A stretch of DNA of 40,642 nt, from NCBI GenBank assembly GCA_964595455.1, contig CAZQQL010000012.1, positions 1-40,642 of the forward strand, read 5' to 3'. The first letter of the stretch is position 1. Each line of letters begins with the position of its first letter. A program made the translations under genes and the position numbers. Of this stretch, positions 24,443 through 32,626 are shown piece after piece. The notes beneath the pieces are model-generated. The model had not been told where the DNA came from. It saw only the letters and a list, made by a program, of their open reading frames with translations, and did no database searches. Source of the stretch: DAOUEG01 sp964595455 (GTDB lineage Bacteria > Chloroflexota > Dehalococcoidia > Dehalococcoidales > RBG-16-60-22).

Positions 24443-26650
24443 CTACATCGGTATGAATAGCGGGGCCATGACCAGGGTGATCGTGGCCAGCAGCTTGACG
24501 AGAACGTGGAGCGAAGGACCGGCCGTGTCCTTGAGCGGGTCGCCGATAGTATCGCCGACAACAGCCGCGGCGTGGGCTTCCGTCTTTTTGCCGATGACGT
24601 TGCCCTTGTCATCCTTCAACTGACCGTCTTCAATCATCTTCTTGGCGTTGTCCCAGGCGCCGCCGCCGTTATTCATGAACGAAGCCATGAGAATACCGGC
24701 GATGGTACCGACCATCAGGACGGAAGCCACTACCATGGCGGCGTCCCATCCACCCGGAATGAACCGGAAAAATACACCGATGACGATGGGGCCGAGCACC
24801 GGGAGCAGTCCGGGAGCGATCATTTCTTTCAGACCGGCCCGGGTGGTGATGTCAACAGCCTTGCCGTAATCCGGCATATGTGGTTTGCTGGGGTCTTTAG
24901 GGTTAAGGATCTCGGGATCAGCCCGGAACTGGCGCCTTACTTCCTCGATGATCTTGGAAGCAGTCTTACCGACCGCCCGGATGGACCAGGCGCTGAAGAG
25001 GAATACGATCATGGCTGCCAGCAGCGCGCCGACAAATACTTCGATGCGGGCGATGTTGACCACGTCGTAGAGACCGACTTCACCGAACTTGATGTAGGAA
25101 ACGCGGTCGAGGTAAGCCTGGAAGAGAAGGAAGGCGGCGAGGCCGGCGGAGACCATGGCGTAGCCCTTGGTCAGGGCTTTGGTGGTATTGCCGACGGCGT
25201 CGAGCCGGTCGGTGATCTTGCGTACTTCAGGACCGGCGCCGGCCATCTCGTTGATGCCGTTGGCATTATCCGTGATGGGGCCGAAGGTGTCCATGGAAAG
25301 GACGTAGGGGCAGGTCATCAGCATGCCCATGGTCGCTACGGCGGTCCCGAAAGCGCCGGCAGCGTGTTTGGCGGCATCCGGGGGGAGGTGACTACTCAGG
25401 ATGGCGACGAGGGTTTCATTCTGCTGACCGAACCAGAAAGCCAGCAACAGGGCGGCTCCGATGATAACTGCCGTCGCGAATGTGGTCGAGAAACCGACCG
25501 ACATACCCATGATGATGTTGGTGGCGGGACCGGTCTTGGATGCTTCAGCGATGTCTTTGACCGGTTTGTATTTCCATTCAGTGTAGTACTGGGTAACGTA
25601 GATGATGACGACACTGGCGACGATGCCGACCATGCCGGCGGCAAAGAGCCACCAATTATCAAGCATGAAATAGACCGAAACACCGAGGCCAACGATGGAA
25701 AGCGCGATGGCGACATAATAACCGCGATTGAGGGCTGCCATGGCGTCGCCGGTTTCCTTGGCTTTGACGAAGAGCAAACCGATCATGGAGGCAAACATAC
25801 CGAAGCCGCGGACGACGAGCGGGAACAGGACCCAGACAATGTCCTGGGTGACGAGGTAAGCTGCGATACCGAGTATCATCGCACCGATGTTCTCCGCGGC
25901 GGTGGATTCGAAGAGGTCCGCGCCACGGCCGGCGCAGTCGCCGACATTATCGCCGACCAGGTCGGCAATGACGGCGGGGTTGCGGGGGTCGTCTTCCGGA
26001 ATACCGGCTTCGACTTTACCCACGAGGTCTGCACCGACGTCTGCAGCCTTGGTATAGATACCGCCGCCGAGCTGGGCGAACAGGGCCACAAAGCTGGCGC
26101 CGAAACCGAACCCGACGATCAGGTGGGGCGCAATATCAGGGTTACTGTAGCCGCCGTAGGCGAAGAAGATGACCGTTACACCGATAAGGCTGAGCGCGGT
26201 GATGAGGAAACCGGAAACCGCGCCGCCACGAAGCGCCACGTCAACAGCTTCTTTCAAGCTGCGCTGCGCTGCTGCGGCACAGCGTACGTTGGACTTGACG
26301 GCGATATACATGCCGATGAATCCAGCGAGGGCGGAGCAGAAAGCCCCGACGAGGAAGGCCACACCGGTCCTCCAACCGATCTCGACGGCGCTCATGCCTT
26401 CGACCTCGGTCCCGCCGAGAACCCCTACCAGGATACCGATAACGATAGCGATACCAACGGAATATATAGCAATTGTCCGGTACTGGCGTTTCATGAACGC
26501 CCAGGCGCCCTGGAAGATGATATCACCGATCTGTTTCATTTTCGGTGTACCAGTGGAACGCTTGAGAACGTTCCTTGCCAGCATGATCGCAAAGATGACG
26601 GTAATCACCCCTGCTGCCGGCACGACCCAAAATAGTGCAGGAAGCGTCAT
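24443..26650 (-). CDS. hppA: Membrane-bound proton-translocating pyrophosphatase, K+-independent type
   Basis: A 735-residue integral membrane enzyme with about 16 hydrophobic helices that couples PPi hydrolysis to ion pumping. The catalytic acidic loops are DVGADLVGKVEAGIPEDDPR (204-223), with IADLVGDNVGDCAGRGADL just after, and DNANGINEMAG (461-471). The K+-dependence switch reads GNTTKALTKG, with Lys491 and Thr494, the signature of K+-independent H+-pumping enzymes; K+-dependent ones have alanine in place of this lysine. GAGGTGA precedes ATG 26650. It would recover energy from PPi released by acyl-CoA ligases and tRNA synthetases. A promoter and a terminator-like hairpin lie in its leader. 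Confidence 0.96.
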   Translation of the reverse strand: MTLPALFWVVPAAGVITVIFAIMLARNVLKRSTGTPKMKQIGDIIFQGAWAFMKRQYRTIAIYSVGIAIVIGILVGVLGGTEVEGMSAVEIGWRTGVAFLVGAFCSALAGFIGMYIAVKSNVRCAAAAQRSLKEAVDVALRGGAVSGFLITALSLIGVTVIFFAYGGYSNPDIAPHLIVGFGFGASFVALFAQLGGGIYTKAADVGADLVGKVEAGIPEDDPRNPAVIADLVGDNVGDCAGRGADLFESTAAENIGAMILGIAAYLVTQDIVWVLFPLVVRGFGMFASMIGLLFVKAKETGDAMAALNRGYYVAIALSIVGLGVSVYFMLDNWWLFAAGMVGIVASVVIIYVTQYYTEWKYKPVKDIAEASKTGPATNIIMGMSVGFSTTFATAVIIGAALLLAFWFGQQNETLVAILSSHLPPDAAKHAAGAFGTAVATMGMLMTCPYVLSMDTFGPITDNANGINEMAGAGPEVRKITDRLDAVGNTTKALTKGYAMVSAGLAAFLLFQAYLDRVSYIKFGEVGLYDVVNIARIEVFVGALLAAMIVFLFSAWSIRAVGKTASKIIEEVRRQFRADPEILNPKDPSKPHMPDYGKAVDITTRAGLKEMIAPGLLPVLGPIVIGVFFRFIPGGWDAAMVVASVLMVGTIAGILMASFMNNGGGAWDNAKKMIEDGQLKDDKGNVIGKKTEAHAAAVVGDTIGDPLKDTAGPSLHVLVKLLATITLVMAPLFIPM

Positions 26651-26761
26651 TTCACCTCATTTCCAGCTGACAAGTTCAGCTCGATACTTATTATTTTTTC
26701 CGGGGCAACCGGGCACAAAAGCCCGCGATACACCCTCGGGTTGATGGGAGGGTAAAAAAGA

Positions 26762-26791
26762 AAAGAGCAGGGTACACGAGCCCTGCTCTTT
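26762..26791 (-). terminator. Terminator-like hairpin in hppA leader
   Basis: On the minus strand AAAGAGCAGGG (26791-26781) pairs with CCCTGCTCTTT (26772-26762), eight-base loop, then TCTTTTTT. It is a textbook intrinsic terminator. It either ends the cupin transcript or attenuates hppA, because a promoter lies upstream of it. Confidence 0.78.
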
Positions 26792-26825
26792 GAGTCCTGG
26801 TGCGGCGCGACGCTGGTCACAGCCT

Positions 26826-26855
26826 ATTATAGACAAAACGGGAGAGCTATGTCCA
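26826..26855 (-). promoter_or_regulatory. Sigma-70-type promoter upstream of hppA
   Basis: Minus-strand TGGACA (26850-26855), an 18-base spacer and a consensus TATAAT (26826-26831). Initiation near 26819 gives a leader of about 170 bases that includes the terminator hairpin. Confidence 0.55.
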
Positions 26856-26955
26856 GCCGGAATGCGCAACGTTCAGGCATGTTTTTCAGGTTACCGGACA
26901 GATTGATAACGGAAAATGGCTGTACTGCTACGCAAACGCCGTTACCTGCCTGCTG

Positions 26956-27369
26956 CTAAGAATGGATACCGGGTCGAGTATATTCAGGTGTCAACGCGAC
27001 GTTCATAAAAATGACGGGCTTTCGCACGATCTTGAAGTTGAGCGGGCAGTGAATCATGCCGGCGGGTACATGGAGAACAGTCGGCTCAGTAATAATGTGC
27101 TTTTCGCCTTCTTCACCCAGCGATATTTCGATCTCAGCCTGGAAGTCAGCGATATGCCGGGAGTCGGCGCTGTAGAAATGCAGGAATTGGTCAAAGTCAT
27201 GGCTGTGCGGGTCGTTAACCATGAGGTACGGCTCCGTGATACAATTCCATAAGACCGAAAAATCCTTTTCTCCCACATGGTTGCGGGAATAAAAAATCAG
27301 CCGGTCACAGAATTTGCCCGGAACGATCGGGTTGGTAAAAAGAAGATTGTCATATTTGCCTTTTGTCAT
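26956..27369 (-). CDS. Cupin-fold protein
   Basis: A 137-residue protein with a single beta-barrel cupin pattern. Metal-ligand candidates are His55 and His57 (NDPHSHDFDQFLHF) and His107 in VPAGMIHCPLNF. The middle segment AEIEISLGEEGEKHIITEPT forms the strands between the two cupin motifs. There is no signal peptide. Function is not known; small cupins of this sort act as isomerases, dioxygenases or ligand sensors. AAGGAGGGGG precedes ATG 27369, an unusually strong ribosome site. It follows the PPOX-fold gene and a hairpin that may reduce read-through, so expression may be partly linked. Confidence 0.75.
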   Translation of the reverse strand: MTKGKYDNLLFTNPIVPGKFCDRLIFYSRNHVGEKDFSVLWNCITEPYLMVNDPHSHDFDQFLHFYSADSRHIADFQAEIEISLGEEGEKHIITEPTVLHVPAGMIHCPLNFKIVRKPVIFMNVALTPEYTRPGIHS

Positions 27370-27391
27370 AAAGCCCCCTCCTTGAAATAAA

Positions 27392-27424
27392 CAGGCCGCG
27401 ACCGGAATATGCCGGAGCGGCCTG
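27392..27424 (-). terminator. Hairpin between PPOX-fold gene and cupin gene
   Basis: CAGGCCGC (27392-27399) pairs with GCGGCCTG (27417-27424), with an inner CCGG/CCGG pair. Read leftward it is followed by TTTATTTC, a moderate U-tract, so it may terminate part of the transcript from the PPOX-fold gene before the cupin. Confidence 0.55.
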
Positions 27425-27455
27425 ACGAATCATATGATTGTTCTGCTTTTCCCGC

Positions 27456-27878
27456 CTAAAACTTGGTACGGGGAATGTCGGCCTCTTTCATGCTGTCCGC
27501 GAAAGTCCAGAAGTAGGCTTCTCCGGTGTAGACCTGGAAGACAGACAACAGAGGATTATCCGGTGTGGTGATGCCGAAGTTTTTAACGAACGGCCGTTCC
27601 TCGATGCAGCGCGCCCGGACGGCGTTATCGGTGATGAACTTGATCTTTCCAGCGACGCGGAGAACTTTCTGACCGTCGGTAAAGCTGACCTCAACCTTGG
27701 GGTTCTTTTCAAGCTGCTTGATCATGGCTTTTACGGACTGGGCCTGAAAATAGAAGCCGCTCTCATCTGCATACCACATACCCAGCGCGCGCACGCGTGG
27801 TTGGTCCCCCTCACATGTGGCCAGATAGCCGGTCTTGTTCTTGTTGGCGAACTCGGCGCATTCCTTTATGGTAGCCAT
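27456..27878 (-). CDS. Pyridoxamine 5'-phosphate oxidase-fold flavoprotein
   Basis: A 140-residue split-barrel protein. It has the typical opening GYLATCEGDQPRVRALGMWYADESGFYF (taken in order, near 17-44), a KAMIKQLEKNPKVEVSF segment and a C-terminal EAYFWTF strand. Members bind FMN or F420 and act as small oxidoreductases; some only bind haem or flavin. The exact reaction is unknown. AGGAGA precedes ATG 27878. It is upstream of the cupin gene on the same strand and has a promoter with a perfect GAACGTTC palindrome in its spacer. Confidence 0.82.
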   Translation of the reverse strand: MATIKECAEFANKNKTGYLATCEGDQPRVRALGMWYADESGFYFQAQSVKAMIKQLEKNPKVEVSFTDGQKVLRVAGKIKFITDNAVRARCIEERPFVKNFGITTPDNPLLSVFQVYTGEAYFWTFADSMKEADIPRTKF

Positions 27879-27941
27879 ACTGATCTTCTCCTCGAGTGTT
27901 CTTACTCGCCTTCACATCACCGGAAGACGCGGACGTTTTTC

Positions 27942-27970
27942 ACTTTAATATGAACGTTCCCGGTTGTCAA
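27942..27970 (-). promoter_or_regulatory. Promoter of the PPOX-fold/cupin unit with palindrome
   Basis: Minus-strand TTGACA (27965-27970), a 17-base spacer and TAAAGT (27942-27947). The spacer contains the perfect eight-base palindrome GAACGTTC at 27952-27959, a possible operator. Confidence 0.52.
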
Positions 27971-27992
27971 ATATAAGGCAGGGGTTTATCCT

Positions 27993-29564
27993 TTAGTTTC
28001 CGTCCCACTTGAGGTCCGAATAACGCTGGCGCAGCTTGGGCTTTTCGATCTTTCCCGTCGGGTTGCGGGGTACGTCATCGAAGACCACCAGCCTCGGCCA
28101 TGCATATTTAGGGAGCAACGGCTCGAAATAGGACCGCATCGCGCCTTCGTTCATCTCCCTGCCTTCGACCGGCTGCACGACCGCGGCGACCACTTCACCA
28201 TACCGCACATCCGGTATGCCGATAACGGCGACGTCTTTTACGTCCGGGTGCCCGATGAGTACCGATTCAAGGTCCACTGGGTATATGTTTTCACCGCCGC
28301 TGATGATAAGGTCTTTCTTCCGGTCGACATAATATATGAAACCGTCCTCGTCCTGCCGGACCAAGTCACCGGTATGCAGCCAACCGTTTCTCAGTGTCAC
28401 GGCGGTAAGTTCCGGGTTCTTGTAATAGCATTTCATGATGTGGTTGCCGCGCATTATCATCTCGCCTACCGAGCCGACAGGGACATCCATATCATCATCA
28501 TCGACGACGCGGGCATCGACATTAAGGCGCGGCCGGCCGAAGGAACCGAGTTTGTTGAAGTTTTCCAGACCCAGGTGCATGCAAGGGCCGGCTGATTCCG
28601 TCATGCCGTAGTTCTCATCGAATTGGACGCCCGGGAAGTAACTCAGGAAACGCTTCACGAGGACGGGTGGTATCGGCTGCGCGCCGGAGTGCAGGAGACG
28701 CACGGAACTCACGTCATAATCGGATATCCTGAGCTGACCGCCCTCGAGGGCGGCGACGATGTCCTGCATCCAGGGGACAAGGATCATCGCCAGGCTGATT
28801 TTCTCCCGGCTGAACAGATCCAGGATGACCTTGGCATTGATCCTTTCTCCGCCGGGGGTTAATACCGCCCGTGCCCCCGCGATGAAGCTGCCGAACCAGT
28901 GCATCTTGCCGCCGGTATGGTAAAGGGGAGGGAGCAGGAGGAAGCGGTCGTCTTTCGTCTCGCGGTGGGAGAAGTTCTCGTTCACGGCCACGTGTTCCAG
29001 GCTGCGATGGCACAGGCACGTCGCTTTGGGGTCGCCGGTGGTGCCGGATGTGAAGTAGAGGCCGGCTTCATCATCACCAGAGATCTCTATGCAGGGAGGT
29101 TCGGAAGAGGCGTTGTCCACTACCTGTCGGAAATCTTCCATTCCTTCCGGCGGGTTGTTGCCGCGGAATATGAAGGATTTGACCGTGCCAAGATCTGGGA
29201 GTATTTCCAGTACCCTGTCCTTGAAGGATTCATCAAGGACAATTGCGACCGGTTCTGCGATATCCATACAGTACTTAATCTGGCGGGCGATGAACCTGAA
29301 ATTAAGCGGCGCGGCCATGGCTCCCGCCCGCAGAATGCCGAAATAGGCTACCAGCCAGTCGATGGAATTGACCATCATGTGAACGACGACATCAGCCTTC
29401 TTGACCCCCCTTTCGATGAGGGCATTAGCGAAATGGGTCGCCTGTTCGTCGAATTCTTTCCAGGTCAGTTCCCGGCGGGTATTCTTGCTTGGTGAGACCT
29501 CGATAAGGGCTATCGCATCCGGAAGAAGCCGGGCATTACGCGTCAGCATCTCGACGATGGTCAT
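27993..29564 (-). CDS. AMP-dependent acyl-CoA synthetase/ligase
   Basis: A 523-residue ANL-superfamily enzyme that makes an acyl-adenylate from a carboxylic acid and ATP, then the acyl-CoA, releasing PPi. The P-loop-like motif is FTSGTTGDPK (171-180); YGMTESAG, GWLHTGD and DRKKDLIISGGENIYP are in order, and the C-terminal catalytic lysine is Lys505 in NPTGKIEKPKLR. Length and motifs fit medium/long-chain fatty acid or aromatic acid ligases; substrate cannot be told. AGGAGG lies ahead of ATG 29564. It is monocistronic from a consensus promoter, with three copies of an operator-like octamer in its leader, and would feed the beta-oxidation genes at the left end of the window. Confidence 0.93.
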   Translation of the reverse strand: MTIVEMLTRNARLLPDAIALIEVSPSKNTRRELTWKEFDEQATHFANALIERGVKKADVVVHMMVNSIDWLVAYFGILRAGAMAAPLNFRFIARQIKYCMDIAEPVAIVLDESFKDRVLEILPDLGTVKSFIFRGNNPPEGMEDFRQVVDNASSEPPCIEISGDDEAGLYFTSGTTGDPKATCLCHRSLEHVAVNENFSHRETKDDRFLLLPPLYHTGGKMHWFGSFIAGARAVLTPGGERINAKVILDLFSREKISLAMILVPWMQDIVAALEGGQLRISDYDVSSVRLLHSGAQPIPPVLVKRFLSYFPGVQFDENYGMTESAGPCMHLGLENFNKLGSFGRPRLNVDARVVDDDDMDVPVGSVGEMIMRGNHIMKCYYKNPELTAVTLRNGWLHTGDLVRQDEDGFIYYVDRKKDLIISGGENIYPVDLESVLIGHPDVKDVAVIGIPDVRYGEVVAAVVQPVEGREMNEGAMRSYFEPLLPKYAWPRLVVFDDVPRNPTGKIEKPKLRQRYSDLKWDGN

Positions 29565-29614
29565 TTGTTTGAGTCCTCCTGAAACGAATTAAGGGGGATA
29601 TGTCACTACTGTAT

Positions 29615-29684
29615 TACGCAAAGACCGATAACTAACTATGCATAATCCACTTTGCGTATCAATATCGCTTTATCCGTACGCAAA
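29615..29684. promoter_or_regulatory. Three operator-like TACGCAAA octamers upstream of the acyl-CoA ligase
   Basis: TACGCAAA occurs at 29615-29622 and 29677-29684, and its complement TTTGCGTA at 29651-29658. The last two form a perfect inverted repeat with an 18-base gap, and the third site also sits in a smaller palindrome, TCCGT...ACGGA (29673-29688). All lie between the leftward promoter and the ligase start, where a repressor would block transcription. Confidence 0.5.
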
Positions 29685-29700
29685 CGGAAACAATCACTAC

Positions 29701-29730
29701 ATTATATTGCATTTTCAAGCTAAATGTCAA
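29701..29730 (-). promoter_or_regulatory. Consensus promoter of the acyl-CoA ligase
   Basis: Minus-strand TTGACA (29725-29730) and TATAAT (29701-29706), both perfect consensus, with an 18-base spacer. Initiation near 29694 gives a leader of about 130 bases. Confidence 0.68.
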
Positions 29731-29765
29731 TATAAGTCAGCTTTATGGGCTCGCTCCGCCTATGC

Positions 29766-29771
29766 TATAAT
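29766..29771 (+). promoter_or_regulatory. -10 element for prfA
   Basis: TATAAT at 29766-29771 lies 19 bases before ATG 29791. Initiation near 29778 would leave a very short leader that begins at the GGAG ribosome site. No good -35 is seen. Confidence 0.42.
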
Positions 29772-29790
29772 TTTTCTGGAGTGGAAACAA

Positions 29791-30861
29791 ATGTTTGAAC
29801 AACTTGATAAACTTGATCGGCGGTACCGCGAGATCGATGAAAAAATGGCACAGCCGGAAGTGGCAACCGATATCACACAGCTCCAGGAACTGGCCCAGGA
29901 ACGTTCCGAGTTGGAAGAGTTAGTCAAGCTTTACCGGCAATACCGCGATGTACAAAACTCGCTAGAACAGACCCGTACCATGCTGGATGGAGAGACCGAC
30001 GAGGAAATGCGGTCTATGGCCGTCCAGGAGATCGAAACGCTGGAAAACAACCTCGAGTTCCTTATCGATAAAATCCAGGATGCTCTCGTTCCCAAGGACC
30101 CGAACGACGAAAAAGACATCATCATGGAGATACGGGCCGGCACCGGCGGCGATGAGGCGGCCATCTTTGCCTCGGACCTGTACCGCATGTATATCAGATA
30201 TGCCCAGGAGCGACGCTGGAAGACCGAAGTGTTGAGCCTCAGTGAGAGCGGCCGGGGCGGCATTAAGGAAATAGTCTTTGAAGTGCGCGGCAAAGGCGCT
30301 TACAGCCGCCTGAAATACGAGAGCGGCGTCCATCGCGTGCAGCGCGTGCCGGTCACCGAAGCATCCGGGCGCATCCATACCTCGACGGCTACCGTGGCCG
30401 TACTTCCCAAAGCCGAGGAAATCGATATAGACGTCAACCCGGAAGATATCAAGACAGATGTTTTCCACTCCGGCGGCGCCGGCGGCCAGAACGTTAACAA
30501 GGTCGCCACGGCCATCCGCATGACGCACATTCCCACCGGTATCGTCGTGGTATGCCAGGACGAACGTTCCCAGCTCCAGAACAAGATCAAGGCCATGGCC
30601 GTACTGCGGACCCGGCTGCTGGACATCGAGCGGCGCAAACAGGAAGAAGAGATCACGTCAACGCGACGTTCCCAGGTCGGTACCGGGGAGCGTTCGGAGA
30701 AGATCAGGACATACAATTATCCCCAGGACCGGATATCCGACCACCGCATCAATATGAACGTCCATAACCTGCCGAGGTTCATGGACGGGGACATCGACGA
30801 GCTCATCGACGCTCTCATTGCTGATGGCCGCTCCCGGCAACTCGAAGGACAGGCTGTGTGA
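29791..30861 (+). CDS. prfA: Peptide chain release factor 1
   Basis: A 356-residue class I release factor that reads UAA and UAG and triggers peptide release. I place the start at ATG 29791 (MFEQLDKLDRRYREIDEK); the frame remains open upstream to 29638 but that part is not conserved and overlaps promoters. The catalytic GGQ motif is in HSGGAGGQNVNKVATAIR, and the stop-codon recognition region lies just before the HTSTATVAVLP strand. Length matches the family. The TGA stop overlaps the GTG start of prmC, whose product methylates the GGQ glutamine. Confidence 0.97.
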   Translation: MFEQLDKLDRRYREIDEKMAQPEVATDITQLQELAQERSELEELVKLYRQYRDVQNSLEQTRTMLDGETDEEMRSMAVQEIETLENNLEFLIDKIQDALVPKDPNDEKDIIMEIRAGTGGDEAAIFASDLYRMYIRYAQERRWKTEVLSLSESGRGGIKEIVFEVRGKGAYSRLKYESGVHRVQRVPVTEASGRIHTSTATVAVLPKAEEIDIDVNPEDIKTDVFHSGGAGGQNVNKVATAIRMTHIPTGIVVVCQDERSQLQNKIKAMAVLRTRLLDIERRKQEEEITSTRRSQVGTGERSEKIRTYNYPQDRISDHRINMNVHNLPRFMDGDIDELIDALIADGRSRQLEGQAV

Positions 30862-31697
30862 ACCTCGGCCTTGTCTTGAGAGAAGCCGGAGACAAACTCG
30901 AACGAGGTAGAATAGACGACGCTCGCCTCGAGGCCGAAGTCCTGCTTCGCCATGTCCTTCATCTCGATCGCGCTGCTCTCTATGCTACTCTGGAAAAACC
31001 GCCCAGTCCGGAGGAATACGTCGCGTATCAAAAGGCTATCGAACGGCGTCTCCACGGCGAGCCGTCTGCCTATATTTCCGGCCACCGGGATTTTTTCGGA
31101 CTGGATTTCCTCGTCGACTACCGCGTTCTTATCCCCCGGCCGGAGACTGAACTCCTCGTGGAAACGGCAATTAAATGGTGCCACCAATTCCATTACAGCA
31201 CGGTCGCGGACATCGGGACGGGTAGCGGCGCAATCGCAGTGAGTCTGGCGGTCAACCTCCTGTATGTTGACATAATAGCAACCGACATTTCTGCAGGAGC
31301 GCTGGAAATTGCCCGGGAGAACAGCCGCCGGCATGTCGTCGATACCAGGATTACTTTCCGCCAAGGCGACCTCCTCGAAGCCCTACCGGGCACGGTAGAC
31401 TTGCTTTGCGCCAACCTGCCCTATGTTTCAGCAGGGGAGTTGCCTCCCTTCGGACCGCTCTCGTACGAGCCGCAAACCGCGCTCAACGGAGGGCGGGAAG
31501 GCTTGGATGTTCTGCTGCATTTCTGCCGGCAGATCCCCGGCCGGATAAAACCCGACGGTGGCTTGCTCATGGAGATCGGTCTCGGGCAAGCGGAACAGAT
31601 TACAGCCGTGCTCCATACTGCTTTACCATCAGCGTCAGTCAGTGTTCTTAAAGATCTTGCCGGTATCGAACGTCTCATCGCGATGCGTTTGACATGA
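30858..31697 (+). CDS. prmC: Release factor glutamine methyltransferase
   Basis: A 279-residue SAM-dependent enzyme that methylates the glutamine of the release-factor GGQ motif. It starts at GTG 30858, overlapping the prfA stop in a GTGA arrangement that implies translational coupling. An N-terminal helical domain (1-85) precedes LIPRPETELL (91-100) and the SAM motif DIGTGSGAIA (118-127). The catalytic motif, normally NPPY, reads NLPY at 186-189; a leucine in the second place is a mild variant and the Asn, Pro and Tyr that matter are kept. Length is normal. Confidence 0.95.
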   Translation: MNLGLVLREAGDKLERGRIDDARLEAEVLLRHVLHLDRAALYATLEKPPSPEEYVAYQKAIERRLHGEPSAYISGHRDFFGLDFLVDYRVLIPRPETELLVETAIKWCHQFHYSTVADIGTGSGAIAVSLAVNLLYVDIIATDISAGALEIARENSRRHVVDTRITFRQGDLLEALPGTVDLLCANLPYVSAGELPPFGPLSYEPQTALNGGREGLDVLLHFCRQIPGRIKPDGGLLMEIGLGQAEQITAVLHTALPSASVSVLKDLAGIERLIAMRLT

Positions 31698-31765
31698 TTT
31701 TCCGGTAAGTGCTAGAGTAAAATTTAGTATACCCGTACACTATCGTATTTGAAAAGAGATTGCTT

Positions 31766-32563
31766 ATGAACATCGTTGTTTGCGTCAAGCAAGTCATCGA
31801 CCCGGAAGCTCCACCCAGCAGCTTCACCATCGACCCCATTGCAAAGACCGCCCAGATGCGCGGCGCCAATCCCGTCATCGACCCCTTCGCAGAGTATGCC
31901 GTGGAAGCAGCCCTGAAGATCAAGGACGCCGGAGCCGCCTCCGTTACCATCCTCTGCCTCGGCCAGACCCTCCAGAGGGACGTGGTCAAGAAACCCATCG
32001 CGATGGGTGCCGATGAACTCATCCTGCTGGAAGACCCTGCTTTCTCCGGTGGGGACAGCCACGCTACCGCCATAGCCCTGACCGCAGCCATCAGGAAGAT
32101 AGGAAATGTCGATCTTGTCCTCTGTGGCCGTGAAGCATCGGATACCAACGCCGGACAGACCGGCCCGGCCATCGCCGCCCTCCTCGACATGCCGTGCGTT
32201 ACCATCGCCCGGAAAATCGAGATTAATGGTTCGATTGCCCGGATAGAGAAGGCCACATCCGACGGCTATGACGTCGTCGAGACGGGACTGCCCGCTGTGG
32301 TGACCGTCAGTAATGAAATCGGGGAAGCCCGGTATCCCACCATCAAAGGCATCATGGGCGCCAAGAAAAAGCAACCCGTTACCTGGACGCCGGCAGACCT
32401 CGGCCTGGAACCGTCCGCCATCGGCGTTGCAGGTAGCCGTGTCAAGCTTGAAAAGCTCTTCGAGCCGGTCTTCGAGGGCGCCTGCGAACTGGTGGAGGCA
32501 GAGACCCCGGAAGAAATCGGCGTAACCCTCGCAGTTAAACTGCGAGAAGCTAAAATATTGTAA
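31766..32563 (+). CDS. etfB: Electron transfer flavoprotein, beta subunit
   Basis: A 265-residue subunit of ETF, which takes electrons from acyl-CoA dehydrogenases. ATG 31766 is used; the in-frame TTG at 31760 adds nothing conserved. The family signature is clear: MNIVVCVKQVIDPE at the N-terminus, NPVIDPFAEYAVEAAL (35-50), and GREASDTNAGQTGP (121-134) around the AMP or second-flavin site. AAAAGAGA lies upstream. It is followed after 63 bases by etfA, with which it forms the heterodimer. The likely electron donors in the window are the two acyl-CoA dehydrogenases. Whether this ETF bifurcates cannot be decided from motifs alone. Confidence 0.95.
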   Translation: MNIVVCVKQVIDPEAPPSSFTIDPIAKTAQMRGANPVIDPFAEYAVEAALKIKDAGAASVTILCLGQTLQRDVVKKPIAMGADELILLEDPAFSGGDSHATAIALTAAIRKIGNVDLVLCGREASDTNAGQTGPAIAALLDMPCVTIARKIEINGSIARIEKATSDGYDVVETGLPAVVTVSNEIGEARYPTIKGIMGAKKKQPVTWTPADLGLEPSAIGVAGSRVKLEKLFEPVFEGACELVEAETPEEIGVTLAVKLREAKIL

Positions 32564-32626
32564 CGGAGTAAAGGGTGGGGCGCTCAAAGAAACCCGCTCG
32601 CTAAAGAGCCGTAAAAGGACTGAATT

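Larger units (their letters stand above)
26651..26955. other. Intergenic region upstream of hppA
   Basis: These 305 bases hold no convincing gene. They contain a leftward promoter (26826-26855) and a terminator-type hairpin (26762-26791) between that promoter and the hppA start. No small frame with a ribosome site is evident, and I recognise no riboswitch class. Confidence 0.5.

Noticed and set aside
24506..26635. A 709-codon plus-strand frame opposite hppA
   Set aside because: Highly acidic, low-complexity translation that mirrors the membrane helices of hppA; no family resemblance.
26651..26955. Known riboswitch ahead of hppA
   Set aside because: I could not match the leader to any riboswitch core I know; only a promoter and terminator hairpin are clear.
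29638..29790. A 51-residue N-terminal extension of PrfA
   Set aside because: RF1 proteins start at the MFEQL-type segment; the extension overlaps promoter elements and is unlike any RF1.
31688..31722. Promoter for etfB from TTGACA at 31688 and TAAAAT at 31717
   Set aside because: The spacing is 23 bases, too long, and no better pair was found; etfBA may be read from the prfA promoter.
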